NCBI GenBank assembly: GCA_023375675.1
Contig: JALQBC010000003.1
Coordinates: 1,695,497-1,759,496, forward strand
DNA: 64,000 bases
Origin: Cytospora piceicola
Lineage: Eukaryota > Ascomycota > Sordariomycetes > Diaporthales > Cytosporaceae
Direction: 5' to 3'
In this document: positions 35,301 to 46,997 of the stretch, in pieces
Numbering within the stretch: position 1 is the stretch's first letter
How the letters are laid out: each line of letters starts with the position of its first letter
Translations under genes and position numbers: made by a program
The notes under the pieces: generated by a model
Database searches by the model: none
Told to the model about the DNA's origin: nothing
The model's input: the letters and a program-made list of their open reading frames with translations, nothing else

Positions 35301-35612
35301 GACGACCTCGATCGGGGAAGGGTCCCGGACGAAGAGGGAGACACAGGCCTGCCATGCTTGAGGATCAGACCTCAGGTTGTTGAGGAACTCGAAGGCCTGT
35401 TGCTTGAGGGCTTGGTCGGAGTGAGGGTCCCAGCCTATCTGGATAGCATTCTCGATCTGCAAACACACAACCCCAAGTCAGATTTTAAGGTCCAGTGGTC
35501 TAGGTTGAAAGGGGCTTTGGAAAAGGAGCAGCACATGGCTTGGTGGGTTGGGTTGGAAAATGTCTTGCGTGACTGGACACAGCACACAAATCTGTCGTAC
35601 CTGGCTCTCCAT
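32353..35612 (-). CDS. los1: Exportin-T (tRNA exportin LOS1)
   Basis: Predicted 1016 aa, matching the usual length of the family. Three exons: 35612-35601 (only M-E-S-Q), 35456-33923 and 33857-32353. The N-terminus IENAIQIGWDPHSDQALKQQ is characteristic of fungal LOS1/XPOT, a karyopherin-beta family member that carries mature tRNA out of the nucleus with Ran-GTP. The whole protein looks like helical HEAT repeats. An acidic loop (SDEADDDMSSDESD) lies near the middle. MEICVRYAVFFE and HHDHVRVRVRSWYLFYRLVK are in exon 3. The first intron is 144 bp, and the 12-nt first exon is forced by the MESQ-IENAIQ join. First gene of the five-gene minus-strand run. Confidence 0.93.
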
Positions 35613-36681
35613 AGTGACGGAGGCTCCTTGAAGGAGTTTCGTCGTGAAAGGGCGTCTATGGTGTCTCTAAATATTGGTCTTGAGGGCTGCTATGACGTTT
35701 GTTTTGTCTTCGTATGTCGTGGGCAAGCATGCAGCATCGTATCTTTGAGAGTGAAGGTGGGGCAGACGTGCAGTGCAGCAGCTACCGCAAGCTCATATGG
35801 GGGGAAAGTGAGTGAGCAAAGAAGGCAAGGCTGAGCTCGGCAAAGGCTGATATTACAACCACCACAATGGTTTTTCAGGAAGTACGGAAGTAACCGTTGG
35901 CTCTGTCGTCACTGGACTGGTGTTGGGAGGTTTGCAAAATGAAAGACCGAGGTGAAGTGCTGCAATTGCGTACCAAGTTACGGTACTTAAGGCACCTGGT
36001 CACTTAGTGGGGCAGTCAAAAATACTAGTAGAAGGGCTTGCAGCAGTGCAGCACTGTAGCACCGAGTCTGGGCACCGGTTGGGCTACCCCTCACATCGCT
36101 ATTTAGGCTGCCTAAGCACCAGACACCCCTGCGTACTCTTCAGCTGCCTACCTAGGGAGGTAAGTACTTAGGTAGGCTGTTTGGTAGGCAAAGCCACAGG
36201 CTACCTAGGTACCTACCCAAGTAGGTACAAGTACTATAATATTAGTCTTTGACAGTATATGCTCACATGCCAATTTCCTTGAGTACCTAGGTGGATACCT
36301 TGGTAAAGACTTATGTATAGTGCATTTAGTGAGCTTCTTTTTGTCTGTTGACTTCATTTTGTAATCCCAAACTTACGTGACTCTGACGGTATCTCTCTGA
36401 GATTAGATATAATTCAACAGCCATCGGCTGGCCTCTATCAGGACAAGGCAACTCCTGATACACGGCAACTAGAGTGAAACATATACAGAGCCTAGGTCAA
36501 ACACTGGAAAGTAAAGGAGAGCTCATCCTGTATTGCATCGCAAATCAAATCTCAATGCTGCCCTGAACATCCCGTCATTATTATCCCGATACCTAGAACG
36601 CCCATCTCCCCTGAGTTTTTAGCCTCCCAAAGCCCATTGATCCAGACATTTACGCCCCTCGAAGGAGGGCGTAGGATTCGT
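35613..36681. other. LOS1 upstream/POB3 downstream intergenic region
   Basis: No coding sequence supported. Carries a dense ACCTAGGT array (36146-36235, with a further copy near 36283-36300). Confidence 0.6.
36146..36300. repeat. ACCTAGGT palindromic arrays
   Basis: CTACCTAGGGAGGTAAGTAC, CTACCTAGGTACCTACC and GAGTACCTAGGTGGATACC within 155 bp. Dispersed intergenic family. Confidence 0.7.
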
Positions 36682-38598
36682 CTAGCCGGTCTTCTTCTTC
36701 TTCTTTGGAGGCGCATCATCGTCGTCACCGCCACCCCTACCCCGCGCATCCTCATCATCGACACCACTTTCCGCATCTGAACCACTGGCGGATCCGTCGC
36801 TCTCGTGAGCCGAATCGTACTCCTCGGCAACGTCCGACTCGGTCTCAGTCCTGAAGTCCTCGTCGACGCTCTCCTCATCCTCGTCAGCCGAGCCCCGATC
36901 AGCACCGCCGCCTACAACTTCATCATCGGAGCTAAGAGCCTGTTCGCGCAGCGCCTGCTTGAGCAGCTTGTCGTCCTCGTCAATCTCATTCTTGACTCTG
37001 AGACCCTTGAGCTTGAAGAAGGACTCCAGGGCCTTCAGGTCATCCCTGTTAATGTTGCTGAACTGAGAGGACCCTGCACCCTTCAACTGCACAGTGATGT
37101 CGAAAGTGGAAAGTGCTGATACGGCGCCGCTGACACGTGAAAATGTGACCGATTGCGTCTGCTCAAAGGATATGTAGGTAGCTGGTTTGGGCACGAACAT
37201 GAATGCCTTCTCCAGCAGGTAGAGGAAGCCCTCGCTGGCCTTGATGGAACACTTGATTGCCTGCTGTTGACGGTGGCTGTTTCTAAATGTTAGCTGACAG
37301 TTCTTTGCAATAATGCGGAGGTCCGAGTTGAACTTACGTCTCAAAGTCTTTGGCCGGCGTGGACACCTTCTTGTTGGATAGGCCCCGGAAGATCTTGGTT
37401 ACCACCTGGTGCATGGGCTCCTCGTAGTGTGCCTCCAACTTTCCTTCAAATTTCTCCTTGCGCGTCTCCTCGCTCATGTTCAAGTCGATGGTACTCTCGT
37501 CGTCTCTCTTAAACTGCATCACCACGAAGGGGTACCGTGTCTGACCCTGTCGTAGGGGAGGATCAAGACCAATGCAAAGCAAGAAGTGCATCTCATCGGG
37601 TTTAGGCAGGACCATAAACTTCTTGACTGCCTCGTATTGGATCTTGTAGTCGTAGGTCTTGCCACGCAGTCGGAAGGAGGTAAGGTACATGTCAATGTCG
37701 AACCGGCCTCTTGGCGTAAGGTGCAGGACATCCTGGAAAGTAGCCACGGTGTCTCCGGCCGTGTCGCCGATGTCTGCCTTGTCCATCAGGGTCTGGTAGA
37801 AGAGCTGAGCGGCTTGTACCTCCTCGTCACCGGCGTCACTCGCAGCCTCGTCGCCCTCTGCTTCTTTCTTTGTTGTCGTGCCCGGGATGTAGAGCCGCAT
37901 CTCGACCATTTGATCCGTAGCTGCAGCCGCTTTGTGACCCTTTGGTGCGGGGTGTCCGTCGGGCTGCTCTCCGTCGGCGTTGGCGAACTCGACAGCGATC
38001 TCATTGCGACCAGCCAGATTGGTGTTGGAAATCTCAGAGTAAGGAATCTCGAAAGCGGGTCGGTTTTGAACACTGAAGGTAAGCTCGCCTTTGGTGAACT
38101 CCGCCTTGCCCCAGTTCCATCCTCGGACGGAGTGGTCCTTGGTCTCGAGCGTGTGTCCGTACCAGTTCTTGAAGATTCGGCTCAGCCGCTCGTGGTCCTG
38201 TCGTACTCGTCAGATAAGGCCACAGTGGAGTGTAGAAAATGCATGTTAACCTCTTGCTGGAAACCATCAAGCTGCAGGACGTCGGAACTGCGCTGCAAAA
38301 TCTTGACCTCGTAGCCCTTCGCAGCTCTGCTCCATTGTGCGCCGGCGATGGTGTTCGCTTCGAGTGTGCTCGTCTCGCCGCCGCCCGCAGGCTTCCAGCC
38401 CAGACCGGCCTCTGAGAATCGGCATTTGCCGCTCTCCTTGGACATGTCCAAGTGGATATTATCGAAGCTCTCCCTAATATTCGCCATCTCGTTAGCTCGA
38501 CCGATCGTGATTGCAAGTTGCAATGAGAACGGCGCAGGGGTTCGGGTTCTTCAGAGGGTTTTAATAAACAGGCAAGATGGGGCTACTCACATTGACAT
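36682..38598 (-). CDS. pob3: FACT complex subunit POB3
   Basis: Predicted 561 aa in four exons: 38598-38591 (8 nt), 38473-38251, 38197-37338 and 37276-36682. It is the SSRP1-like half of FACT, the histone chaperone that loosens and rebuilds nucleosomes with Spt16. Domains in order: N-terminal dimerisation region (ESFDNIHLDMSKESGKCRF to about 110), POB3/SSRP1 PH-like domain (MYLTSFRLRGKTYDYK), second PH/Rttp106-like domain (IKCSIKASEGFLYLLEKAF), then a long Asp/Glu/Ser tail ending in a basic PPKKKKKTG. The HMG box of animal SSRP1 is absent, as usual for Pob3. The 8-nt first exon (ATG TCA AT) uses GTGAGT and an ATTAG acceptor, giving MSMESFDNI. A nearer ATG (38487, MANIRESFD) would avoid that intron but fits less well. 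Intron 3 has a second acceptor 6 nt upstream. Confidence 0.93.
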
Positions 38599-38738
38599 AT
38601 TGATAGCCTGGAAAGTTCGTTGTGGATAAAGAGGGTTGAGGCTTTGTTGTGAGCTGCTGTCGCAAGTGGCGCGCAAGTGAGGAAAAGTTGGAGCTCTGTG
38701 CCTGAGGTTAGGATGCTGAAGGTAGCCAGCCGTACGCG

Positions 38739-38744
38739 ACGCGT
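38739..38744. promoter_or_regulatory. MCB-like ACGCGT upstream of POB3
   Basis: ACGCGT lies 141 bp upstream of the POB3 start, preceded by TACGCGA. It fits S-phase expression of a replication-linked chaperone, but a single 6-mer is weak evidence. Confidence 0.3.
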
Positions 38745-38799
38745 TAATGAGTATATGGTCCGAGCTCCAGCCGGGGCGGAATACAGGACCCCACTATTT

Positions 38800-38866
38800 T
38801 GAGTACCTAGGTAGGCACATGCCTACCACTGCCTACCTAGGTACCTAGGTACCTAGGTAGGTATAC
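38800..38866. repeat. ACCTAGGT array with 30-bp perfect palindrome
   Basis: The unit ACCTAGGT is repeated with GTAC junctions. Positions 38832-38861 are exactly self-complementary over 30 bp. A second short inverted unit (TAGGCACATGCCTA) lies just to the left. Confidence 0.85.
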
Positions 38867-39175
38867 ATTTGTGCCGGTTGACATAATTACCTGAGTACTC
38901 AAGTATACAACAGAGAATGGAGGATATAGTTTCCAAGGTTGATAAATCCACTATCATGCAAGTAACATTTTGGAAAAGAAAGTATGTTCTGACCTGCGGT
39001 ACCAAACCCGTCAGTTAGGTCAGGCCATTGCTACTCTCCTCCAAGGTTGGCAACCTTGGACCTTGGAACTGTGAATGATTTACTTGAGTATCTAGATCAA
39101 GTTAGGGTATTTAGGTCCTCTTAAACATGAACGCTCAATCTCCATTAAACTATGTTTACCAATTGTTAATTATTT

Positions 39176-42100
39176 CTAGATTGTAGCTTGACCTGCTTCT
39201 GCATCAGATGCTGACTTAATGGCGGTGTCGGTGGCGGTATTAGTAACTGGACCGGGCACTGGTGCTGTAGGAGCAACTGGTCTTTGTGCCTTTGGGCTGT
39301 TCATAATTGGCTTGGGATCATCAGGAGTCGGCATCATCAGGGGTACTCCAGCCGGCGGAGGAGTTGGGCCAAGGGCAGGGATGACAGGTGGAGGGCTAGT
39401 GTCCGTACTGGGTGCCGCTGGAGGATCGGTAGGCAAGGGCGGCGCCTCTCCCATGCTTTCAGTCGCCGCAAGGTTGGCCTCTTCCTCAGCAAGCTGCCTC
39501 TTCTTCTCCTGCTCTTTCTGCTCATCTGCCTCCTTCTTCTCCCTTTCGACCCTTTCGATTCTCTCCTTCCTCTCCTCCTCCGTTTCCGGGCGCGTGAACC
39601 TCTCGGGTACACCTTTAGCAGCATCGACTCCTGGGTTTCCAACCCATGTACCCGTCAGCTTGCTCCATCTGAAGTTGCCCGCAATGAGCTTCTGAATCTC
39701 TTTGAACGCGTATGCATTGTAAAATGGCAGCCCTGTCTTGGGGTCTCTATGACGCGCTGGATGGTTTGTGATGACACAGAGTGGAGGATGAGGTGGTTCT
39801 TTCGATAATCCCGAGTTAGTAAGCACAGACAGGAGTCGGGGCCGCGACATGCGACTTACTGGCAAGTTTGCTCATCTTTCGCCCGAACAAGATGTGTGTC
39901 TGTGTCTCGGGCTTCTTGATGGCTTCGTTATCAAAGTTCTGAAGAAGGATACAGCTGCGAGTCACCTTGCCCTCCAGAGGCGGCTCAGGCTCTGGAGGTT
40001 CTGGGGGAGGTGGCGGGGCTTTCTTGGGGGCAGCTGCCTTGGCAGATGCCTTTCTGGCACCTGCTATGTCATCCTTCTGCTGCTTCTGCTGCTTTTTAGA
40101 AGGTTTGGCGGGAGCGGCGGCGGGAGCGGCGGCGGGAGTAGCAGCAAGGGATGACGTCGGTACAATAGGTGCGAAGCTAGCATTCGTATGTACTATTGAT
40201 GGTTGTTGGGTCTGTTGGGTCGGTGGTTGAGTCGGCTGTTGGTAAGGGCTAGGGAAGGCAGAAAGTGGAGTTGGATTCGGGATTGCTGGCGGCTTAGAGA
40301 CAGGAGGAGTCGGTGCCTGTGATGATGGACTGAGAGGAGACGGAGAGAGAGATGCGTTAGGGGCAGCAAGCCCGGCGGTCCGAGGTACAGGTGTGGCCGC
40401 ATATCCCAACACCGGCATGGAACCATTGAGTATGCTAGGCATACCAACAGGTGCAGCCAGGACACTCGGCTGCGATGGCTGAGCAAAATGAGGGTTCGGC
40501 GGTGGCATGAATCGTGGCCCTAGATCGGGTCTCAAAGCCAAGGGTATTTGTGTAGAGTTCTGTGGTTCAATCTTGACAGGAGGTGATGGGATCGCAGGTG
40601 CGAGTGTGGATGCTGGAGCAGGAATAGAGAGGGCCGGAGGGCCAGAAATAGGAGCAGAGAAGCCTTGCCCAAGAATTGCTGGAGAGGCCAGTCCAGATCT
40701 CGGGGGCGGAGTTCCGCGCAAGGGAGTAGATACGCTCTGCCCAGGCGTAAGCGATGAAGCCGAATCAGGCCTCGGTGGAGGAGCAGACATGGGCCCAAAT
40801 CTGCTTTGCCCAGAAACCACCGGAGAATGAGACCCAAGCCTTGGAGGTATAATGCCCGTTGGAACTGATATGCTTGGGCCAGGAACTGCTGGAGATAGTG
40901 GCCCGGGTACCGGCGAAGGAACTGTGTGAGGGGAAATGGGAATCAAAGCTGGTGGCTCAGTGATAGGTGCAGAGGGTTCTGGCACTAACGATGTCGGTTG
41001 TGTAGGCAAGGAATCCGTCTTGGGAGTTTCCAATTCTTGTGTTGTCTCCGGGACGGGAGGCATGCTAGGTGCTCGCTGTGTCGCAGGTGTGGGCAGGGAG
41101 GACTCTGATGGTGCAGCCTCGGTCTTTGGACTTGCCGTGGTTGTAGTAGCAGCGGTAGAAACAGCAGTGGACGGCCTTTCTATCTTTGGGCTTGCCGCAG
41201 CGGTATTGGCAGCGGCCGAGACAGCCGTTGACGGCCTCTTCCTCTTGGGCTTCTCCTCCATCGACACCATCTTGCCGACATTCTTCAGCTGAGTCTCGCT
41301 CAAGTCTACTATGCCACTCCAAAATGTGACAACAGGCCCCTCTAGCCTTCGGTTGTTCAATGCCGCCAGCTTGGCCAGTCGCTCTTCCTCACGTTGCTTT
41401 TCCGCCTCTTCCCATCTGTTCAGACTCTTCGCGTTCCTCTTCTCGACGATCTCCGCCTCCCTCAACTTTTCCTCCTGTGTCATGGGAGGCTTCTTCATGG
41501 CTTCCAATCTCTTGGCCTTCTTCTCCATCAACTCTACCTGCTTCTTCCGCCTAGCCTCGCGTTCAATCATCTGCTGATGAAGCTGCTCCTTGCTCAGCTT
41601 CGTCGTCTTCCGCTCAGATGACCGCGTGGGCAAGTCCGTAACGGAAGGCAGCCAACTCGCCCGCTCTGACTTCTTTTTTGGCCGCGGTTTTGGGGGCTCG
41701 ACGGTACTGTTACTCGGCGTTTCGGGCTGGCTAATCCGGACCTTCTTTCTGAACTTTGCGGGTATGGCCTCCTGTGCCTTGCGCTTGCGCGCGGCTGCCT
41801 TCCTTTCTCGTTCCTTGCGCTCCAACTCCTTCTCGCCCTCGAGGTCGTCCGGATCAGCCTCGTTTTCGGCCTCGTCGTCCGTTGACTCCATTTGTACATC
41901 TGAGCCATCGTCTTGTTCGTTGTCCGTGAAGCCCGCGTCATCTCCATCTTCCTGGAACAGAAGCTCGAGGTCGTCTTCTTCGTCGGCAGCAGGTCCTTCA
42001 TTCGCGAGCATCGACTTCATACGATTGCCGGCAGTGGACCGTTTTGCGCGCCCCGTTGCGAGCCATTCCACCGGCTGTGCCGGAGCTTCGCCGGGACCAT

Positions 42101-42191
42101 CTTCTGAACCGCTGCTGTTGGCATCGCTGCCTGAGTCCGAAAGAGTATCGGGAACTGGAGACACCATCGGGTCGTCGGTATCGGTTGCCAT
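39176..42191 (-). CDS. swc2: SWR1 complex subunit SWC2/VPS72 (YL1 family)
   Basis: Predicted 984 aa in two exons, 42191-39860 and 39798-39176. The intron (39859-39799) has GTAAGT and a perfect TACTAAC branch site. SWC2 binds the histone variant H2A.Z-H2B dimer and directs its deposition by SWR1. The N-terminal YL1 region is acidic (EEDDLELLFQEDGDDAGFTD), preceded by RAKRSTAGNRM and followed by basic helices. The C-terminal YL1_C domain is clear in exon 2: CVITNHPARHRDPKTGLPFY, NAYAFKEIQ, FRWSKLTGTWVG. Between them lie about 420 residues of Pro/Ser/Ala-rich low complexity (about 310-735), which makes the protein larger than most YL1 proteins I know. It ends in a second proline-rich tail. The start is the first ATG in frame. 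Confidence 0.92.
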
Positions 42192-42831
42192 TGTGCTCGT
42201 CTTTCTACCCTCTACAGGCCGGTCGAGTCGTGACAATGGATGACTGGTCGGGCAGTCATCGACTGTGTCATATTTGAATTGCGATAGAACAGTCTTGCGA
42301 TTTTATTTTTCGTTTCCCTTCCGTTTCCCCTTCGTTTTAGGGGTGGCGTCGTGCCGTCACGTCGTCGTGTTTGCTTCCTGTGATGTTGGTGTTGATCGCA
42401 AGAAAAAAGTCTAGGCGCCGATGTAGCAGAAACGCGGTTGGCGTTACAGTGTAGCTTAGCATGTGACATCACTGGGCAGGGTCCCTGTTAGCACCACGCG
42501 ACCCCTGGGCATTCAACGGTTATCCTCCAATATCCCGGATTCGCCGCACTAGGAATACTGTCGAGCATCCTCTACTACCCTTGAATTTCCAAGATTGAAT
42601 TATTCCAAGATCAGCTGTTCTGTTCATACCTCACTACCATGGTCCTTCCGCATTGACGAAACGGATGAGATGCGCCCCGAGAGACAAAGCCGTCTGCCGG
42701 AATCAAAGTGCACCTGAACTAAATCTTACTTTAGAGTGAACGAGTCTCAATCCTCATTCGAAATCAATAGACTATCTCTCACCGATGTGCAACATATTCA
42801 AGGTCGTCAAGTGTTTTGCCAACATCACTCA
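42192..42831. other. SWC2 upstream/cupin downstream region
   Basis: 640 bp without a supported gene or notable repeat. Confidence 0.6.
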
Positions 42832-43660
42832 TCACTTCAACCATAGCTCACCAAGCTCCTGTTTCCCTCCCGCACCATCGATCCGAGACGGCGTGGCCCC
42901 AAGAACAATACCGACGAGGCGAACCCATTCCTCACTCCGGTTGGCCCACCTAGGACACAGCAGGTTGGATTAGCAACTGTCCGTTGTGTCGAAATGCCCC
43001 ATTGCCTAGGATGATCGTGTGCTGGAAGGTACTCACGCATGCATTGCACCCCGTTGAACCACGACATCCCCTTCGTGGGCGACCGTCTCAGCAATCTCAG
43101 TGTACAAGCCTTTTCCGTCAACGACGTCGAACGGCGCAGGTGGAGAGAGAACTGTGACTGTGCCCTTCACGACGATCACGTAATCGGTTGAAAGTGTGCG
43201 GTGCTAGATTCGTGGTCGTCGATCAGCCGATTTGTTCTCACGATGCGATGTTCCGCAATTCGCCGGAACACCAAGGGCAGCAGGAGGCTTGGTCATCCGG
43301 ACAGGAGCATACCATTGGGACCTCAGTGCCAGGCGCGAAATCCAGATAGTAGATATTTGCACCACCCGGAATCACAATTCCTGAGCCGGGGACAGCGTCC
43401 AACTCCCTGCCGCTAGATATATGTCAGCAAACAGGCAAGTTACACCCAGGGCATTGAACTTACGATCCATCGTTGGACGAAGGAATCGAGGTGTGAGTCC
43501 CGACTGATGCTCTCTTGAGCTGAGGCATGACAGGGACGGGCTTAAGGCTATCCACAAGGATATCAACACCAGGCTCAGTGTAACTCCGGCAGTTACTGGA
43601 TGGGAGCGGAATCTGGTTGGAGACCAGAAGGCGCTTAGGAGGGGGTAGTGAAGAAGCCAT
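42832..43660 (-). CDS. Small cupin-fold protein
   Basis: Predicted 191 aa in four exons: 43660-43464, 43406-43313, 43203-43037 and 42949-42832. The start has MASSLPPPKRLLVSNQ. The fold signature is the run PGSGIVIPGGANIYYLDFAP, then HRTLSTDYVIVVKGTV, later EGDVVVQRGAMHAWANRSEE. This is typical of fungal single-domain cupins, in which the classic H-x-H metal site is degenerate. Several relatives sit near biosynthetic or aromatic-degradation genes, but nothing here gives a substrate. The first acceptor has an in-frame alternative 6 nt upstream. All joins keep frame and conserve the pattern, so the model is good even though the function is unknown. Confidence 0.83.
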
Positions 43661-44406
43661 ATCGATTTTGAAGACAGGCTGTTGCTGCAAGAGAGTACTC
43701 GTCGATGTTTGTATCAATGCAAGTTCTCCGAGTGAAACATAGGTGTTGTCGAGGAGCCATATCGAGACGAGTCTTGATAGATACGTTTTATATACAGCTT
43801 AATCGTGAGGTTCACTACATTTCAAAGCAAGCCCACTCCATATCATCGATATTACACCGATGGCCATATGTATAGAACCTTCCACAACTTGTTGATGAAA
43901 GGCTGATAATGATCAACGATCCCTTAGTAAGACTATACATCTGTAAGTCCGAAGGATCATGGCATACGTTATGACAAAGCACAAAACCGAACACATCGCT
44001 TGGTCAGCACTATACCTGTGAGCCCGAAGGATCGCTGGCACATGCTAATGAAAGGATCTCAAGGTGGTCATCGTGATATTCGCTCGGTGGATGATTTCGA
44101 ATCTGCTTCGATCATTATTCGCGTTGCGATGATGGTACATCCCGCTCGTGGCTTGGCTGTCGCCTTCCAAATCGACACCCTCATTCCTGCGCGTAGCTGC
44201 CGGTAACCACATTCATCCGGGTTGCCGAGTTCGAAGGAGAGGTGTACAGAGATACCAGATAAGCTTAAGAGTGAGTCCTTGTTCTGATTCGGCTGTGTGA
44301 CTCCTGGGGTCCGTTGCAAATATCATCACGACTCAACGGGAAACGTGCACTATGGCCCCCAGGCAGTAGTAGTAGTGGCTGCCATTGAGATGAATTAACG
44401 ACATGA
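43661..44406. other. Cupin upstream/neurochondrin downstream region
   Basis: Non-coding as far as can be seen. Two diverged copies of a sequence containing ATACNTNTRAGYCCGAAGGAT occur near 43934 and 44010, suggesting a short local duplication. Confidence 0.45.
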
Positions 44407-46508
44407 CTACCTCAAAGAATTCAGCGTACTTTCAACATCCCTTAGGCTCTCCACGAGCGCATCATCCCTCATAACTACCCCCTCGCCCTTCAACTGCTCG
44501 GCGATGCCCAGAATTGCAGTAATCGAATGGACATATCGTCTCCGCATACCCGGGTGTGTATTCAACGCCAAAGCGGTGATCAACTGTAACATTGCGACCT
44601 GGAACTCGTACACGACGGTCGGCTTCTCTGTGTCAGCCGGACCGGACCACGCTGAAACCGACGTGATGACGCTCATCCATGCTTCGCGGCTACCGGGCTG
44701 TTCCAACTCCACTATGGGAAGCAGTACCCGAACGATCTCAATGCCCCTGGCGCAGTCATTCTCGTTGTTGTGGGTGGAGCTGGCTTGAAGAATGGACATC
44801 ATGTCCTGCGTCAGGACCTGCCAGCCGTCGTTGTCGAGGAAACAAGTGATGCCGTCTTCGACAGTTATGATTCCTTCCAGAGCTACAAGCACTGGTCGTC
44901 TAAAGTCGAGACGTGCGCCAGTCGTCCCACTAACCTTGTACAGATCCATCAGCATGTCGCTGAGGCCGGAAGCTTCCCTCCGCAGCCCGTCGTTGTCGTC
45001 TTCGCGCAGCCAAATAGCTAGCGCCCTGATAGCCGCGAGTATCAGAGGGTCCTGACTGGCATTATCCGTCTTCGAGTCCCAGGCGAGCGTGTAATGTGAT
45101 CCCCTGGACGTGTTCGCCGTACCTGCCCTCGCATCCGGGTGAAGACCCATGGCGCCTGCTTCTGCTGCATCCCACCGATCGCGGATGTACTCGATAGCAA
45201 GTGACATGGTCTCTGATATGGAATTACGGAGTTTCAGGAGGAGGTCGGGGGCCATCATAAGGGATGAAAGGGGCCCTTCACTATCTTCGTCTTCCAAGAC
45301 ACGAACGAGGAAGCCGACGAAGGCGGAAATAACGTCAAAGGCTGACGCAAGACGCCTGGAGGTGTTTTCGTACTCTGGGCTGTTGAGTTGCCCAAGGAGG
45401 GTAGGGAAAGAGGCACGCAGATCGACGAGGACGAGGTTGATCAGCAGGTAGGAAAATGGCTTATCTGACTTTTCCCCGTCAGAGAATAGGGCGCTTGAGG
45501 CCTCGGCTGGATAGGTCTGGAGTATGGAGGCTGAGAGGTTTGTGTATGCTGCTCGGCTGGCCGGGGTTGGTTTACTTGTGACCAAGTTGCGGATGAACCC
45601 TATGATAGGCTTCATCCAGGATGAACTTGGAGGCATGTTCTGTAACTAAGTTAGTACCGAGTCCCAGATATAGTGTTGATATGTCTGGGGCCGTACCTCG
45701 GGATCGATCTTCCGCAGAAGCTGGTCGAAAAAGTTCAACAATGTGACAGCATCTGTACCCTTGAATGAAGCAATCAAACTTTGGACCGTCTTGCCAATAT
45801 CTAAACGTAAGGACGGCTGGTCCTCCGCCAATGTTGCAGACTGGGCATAGGCATATAGAAATACATCCAAGACAAGAGGATGTGAAGGGGCAGTTTCAAT
45901 AAGAGGGCTGACATCCTCTATGTCCGCAAACCCCTTGGCTCCATCTGGGTAGCTGACAAGTGTCAGGAGAGTTTGGAGTATAAGCTGGGCAGTTCCCTCC
46001 GAGCTGTTGCACGCGTTAGATTGGAGTTGCCATGAGATATGATGGGGTCTAAGCCAGGGACGCACCTGTGCAATATTGCTGGAACTAGAGCTTGCATACG
46101 GCCAACAAGACTCGAGCCCTGCTTCACCTCATCTGGGAGGAGTACCGAGAACGTATGTAGCACCGCAACGGCAATGTCGATCATATCCTTTGCATCCTTG
46201 CTTGACAAGCTCTGTCTAGAGCCGCTTCGCAAGAGACGATCTAGGAACTTGGGCGATACACTCTGCCATAGTGTTGTGATAGCAGCCTCATCTTCTCGAA
46301 GTTGTTGTGAGTTGTCAAGGACAGACTTGAGAAGTGCAAGGCCAACGAACCTTGAAGTATCGTTCTTGGTCTTCAAGAGCTCCTGGATTTTCTCAACAGT
46401 GACAGATACATTCTGGGTTTCGCCGTCGTCCTGAACCTGGTGGTGTGGTTGAGTTGAATTTTCCAGAGATTTGACATCTTCCGGCATATCTTCATGTATC
46501 ACGCTCAT
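44407..46508 (-). CDS. Neurochondrin-family protein
   Basis: Predicted 660 aa in three exons: 46508-46066, 46003-45697 and 45639-44407. The second intron has a perfect TACTAAC branch site and a TTACAG acceptor. The N-terminal pattern VEKIQELLKTKNDTSRFVGLALLKSVLDN matches the neurochondrin family, a helical ARM-like scaffold. Further family-like blocks are the TAQLILQTLLTLVSYPDGAKGF region and the long helical C-terminal half. In animals neurochondrin is neuronal and cytosolic; fungal members are uncharacterised or poorly studied, so only the fold is claimed. It is divergent from CLC-2 with a 489-bp shared upstream region. Confidence 0.85.
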
Positions 46509-46997
46509 TTTTAGAGATGCCGTTTGTCGATATGAGGCCAGGAAACATGCTTCCTTTCCCAGATAGTCCTTTTACTCAAATATTGCAACTGTGCAATCAA
46601 TTGGTGTCGCAAGTACTCTTTGGTGCATGTCTACCTACTGTGAAGTGGATATTATCCTCAGAACCCCGGGGGGCTGATTCCATTTTTAGTGACGTCAAGG
46701 GTGCCCCTGGTAAGGCGTTTCAGGGGGTCCACCTGTTTTCTTCAGGGTCCGGTGCGGCTACCAGCACGTTGTATTCAATGGGCCATGTGCCGATCCGGAT
46801 GCGGCCTGGCCTGGGCGCGGACTTCATTGACTTTGCGACAAATAAGCAGCCGGGTCTTCGACTGATAAGTCTTATACTACAGCCGACAAGAACGCCTTCA
46901 GCTCAACACAGACTTAGTCCAACCGCTGATCTCGCCGGAAGATGAGTAAATCTTACTGCGCGACACATCGCGAAGCTCCAGGGCGCCGTCTCCGACA
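46509..46997. promoter_or_regulatory. Shared divergent promoter neurochondrin/CLC-2
   Basis: 489 bp between two start codons on opposite strands, with no coding signal. It must hold both promoters. I see no clear named site. Confidence 0.6.

Larger units (their letters stand above)
38599..39175. other. POB3 promoter/SWC2 downstream region
   Basis: Non-coding. Contains an ACGCGT site (38739-38744) and the longest perfect palindrome of the ACCTAGGT family (38832-38861). Confidence 0.65.

Noticed and set aside
38182..38487. POB3 start at the ATG at 38487 (MANIRESFD)
   Set aside because: A better N-terminus (MSMESFDNI) is obtained with a strong upstream GTGAGT intron; the alternative is recorded as a finding.
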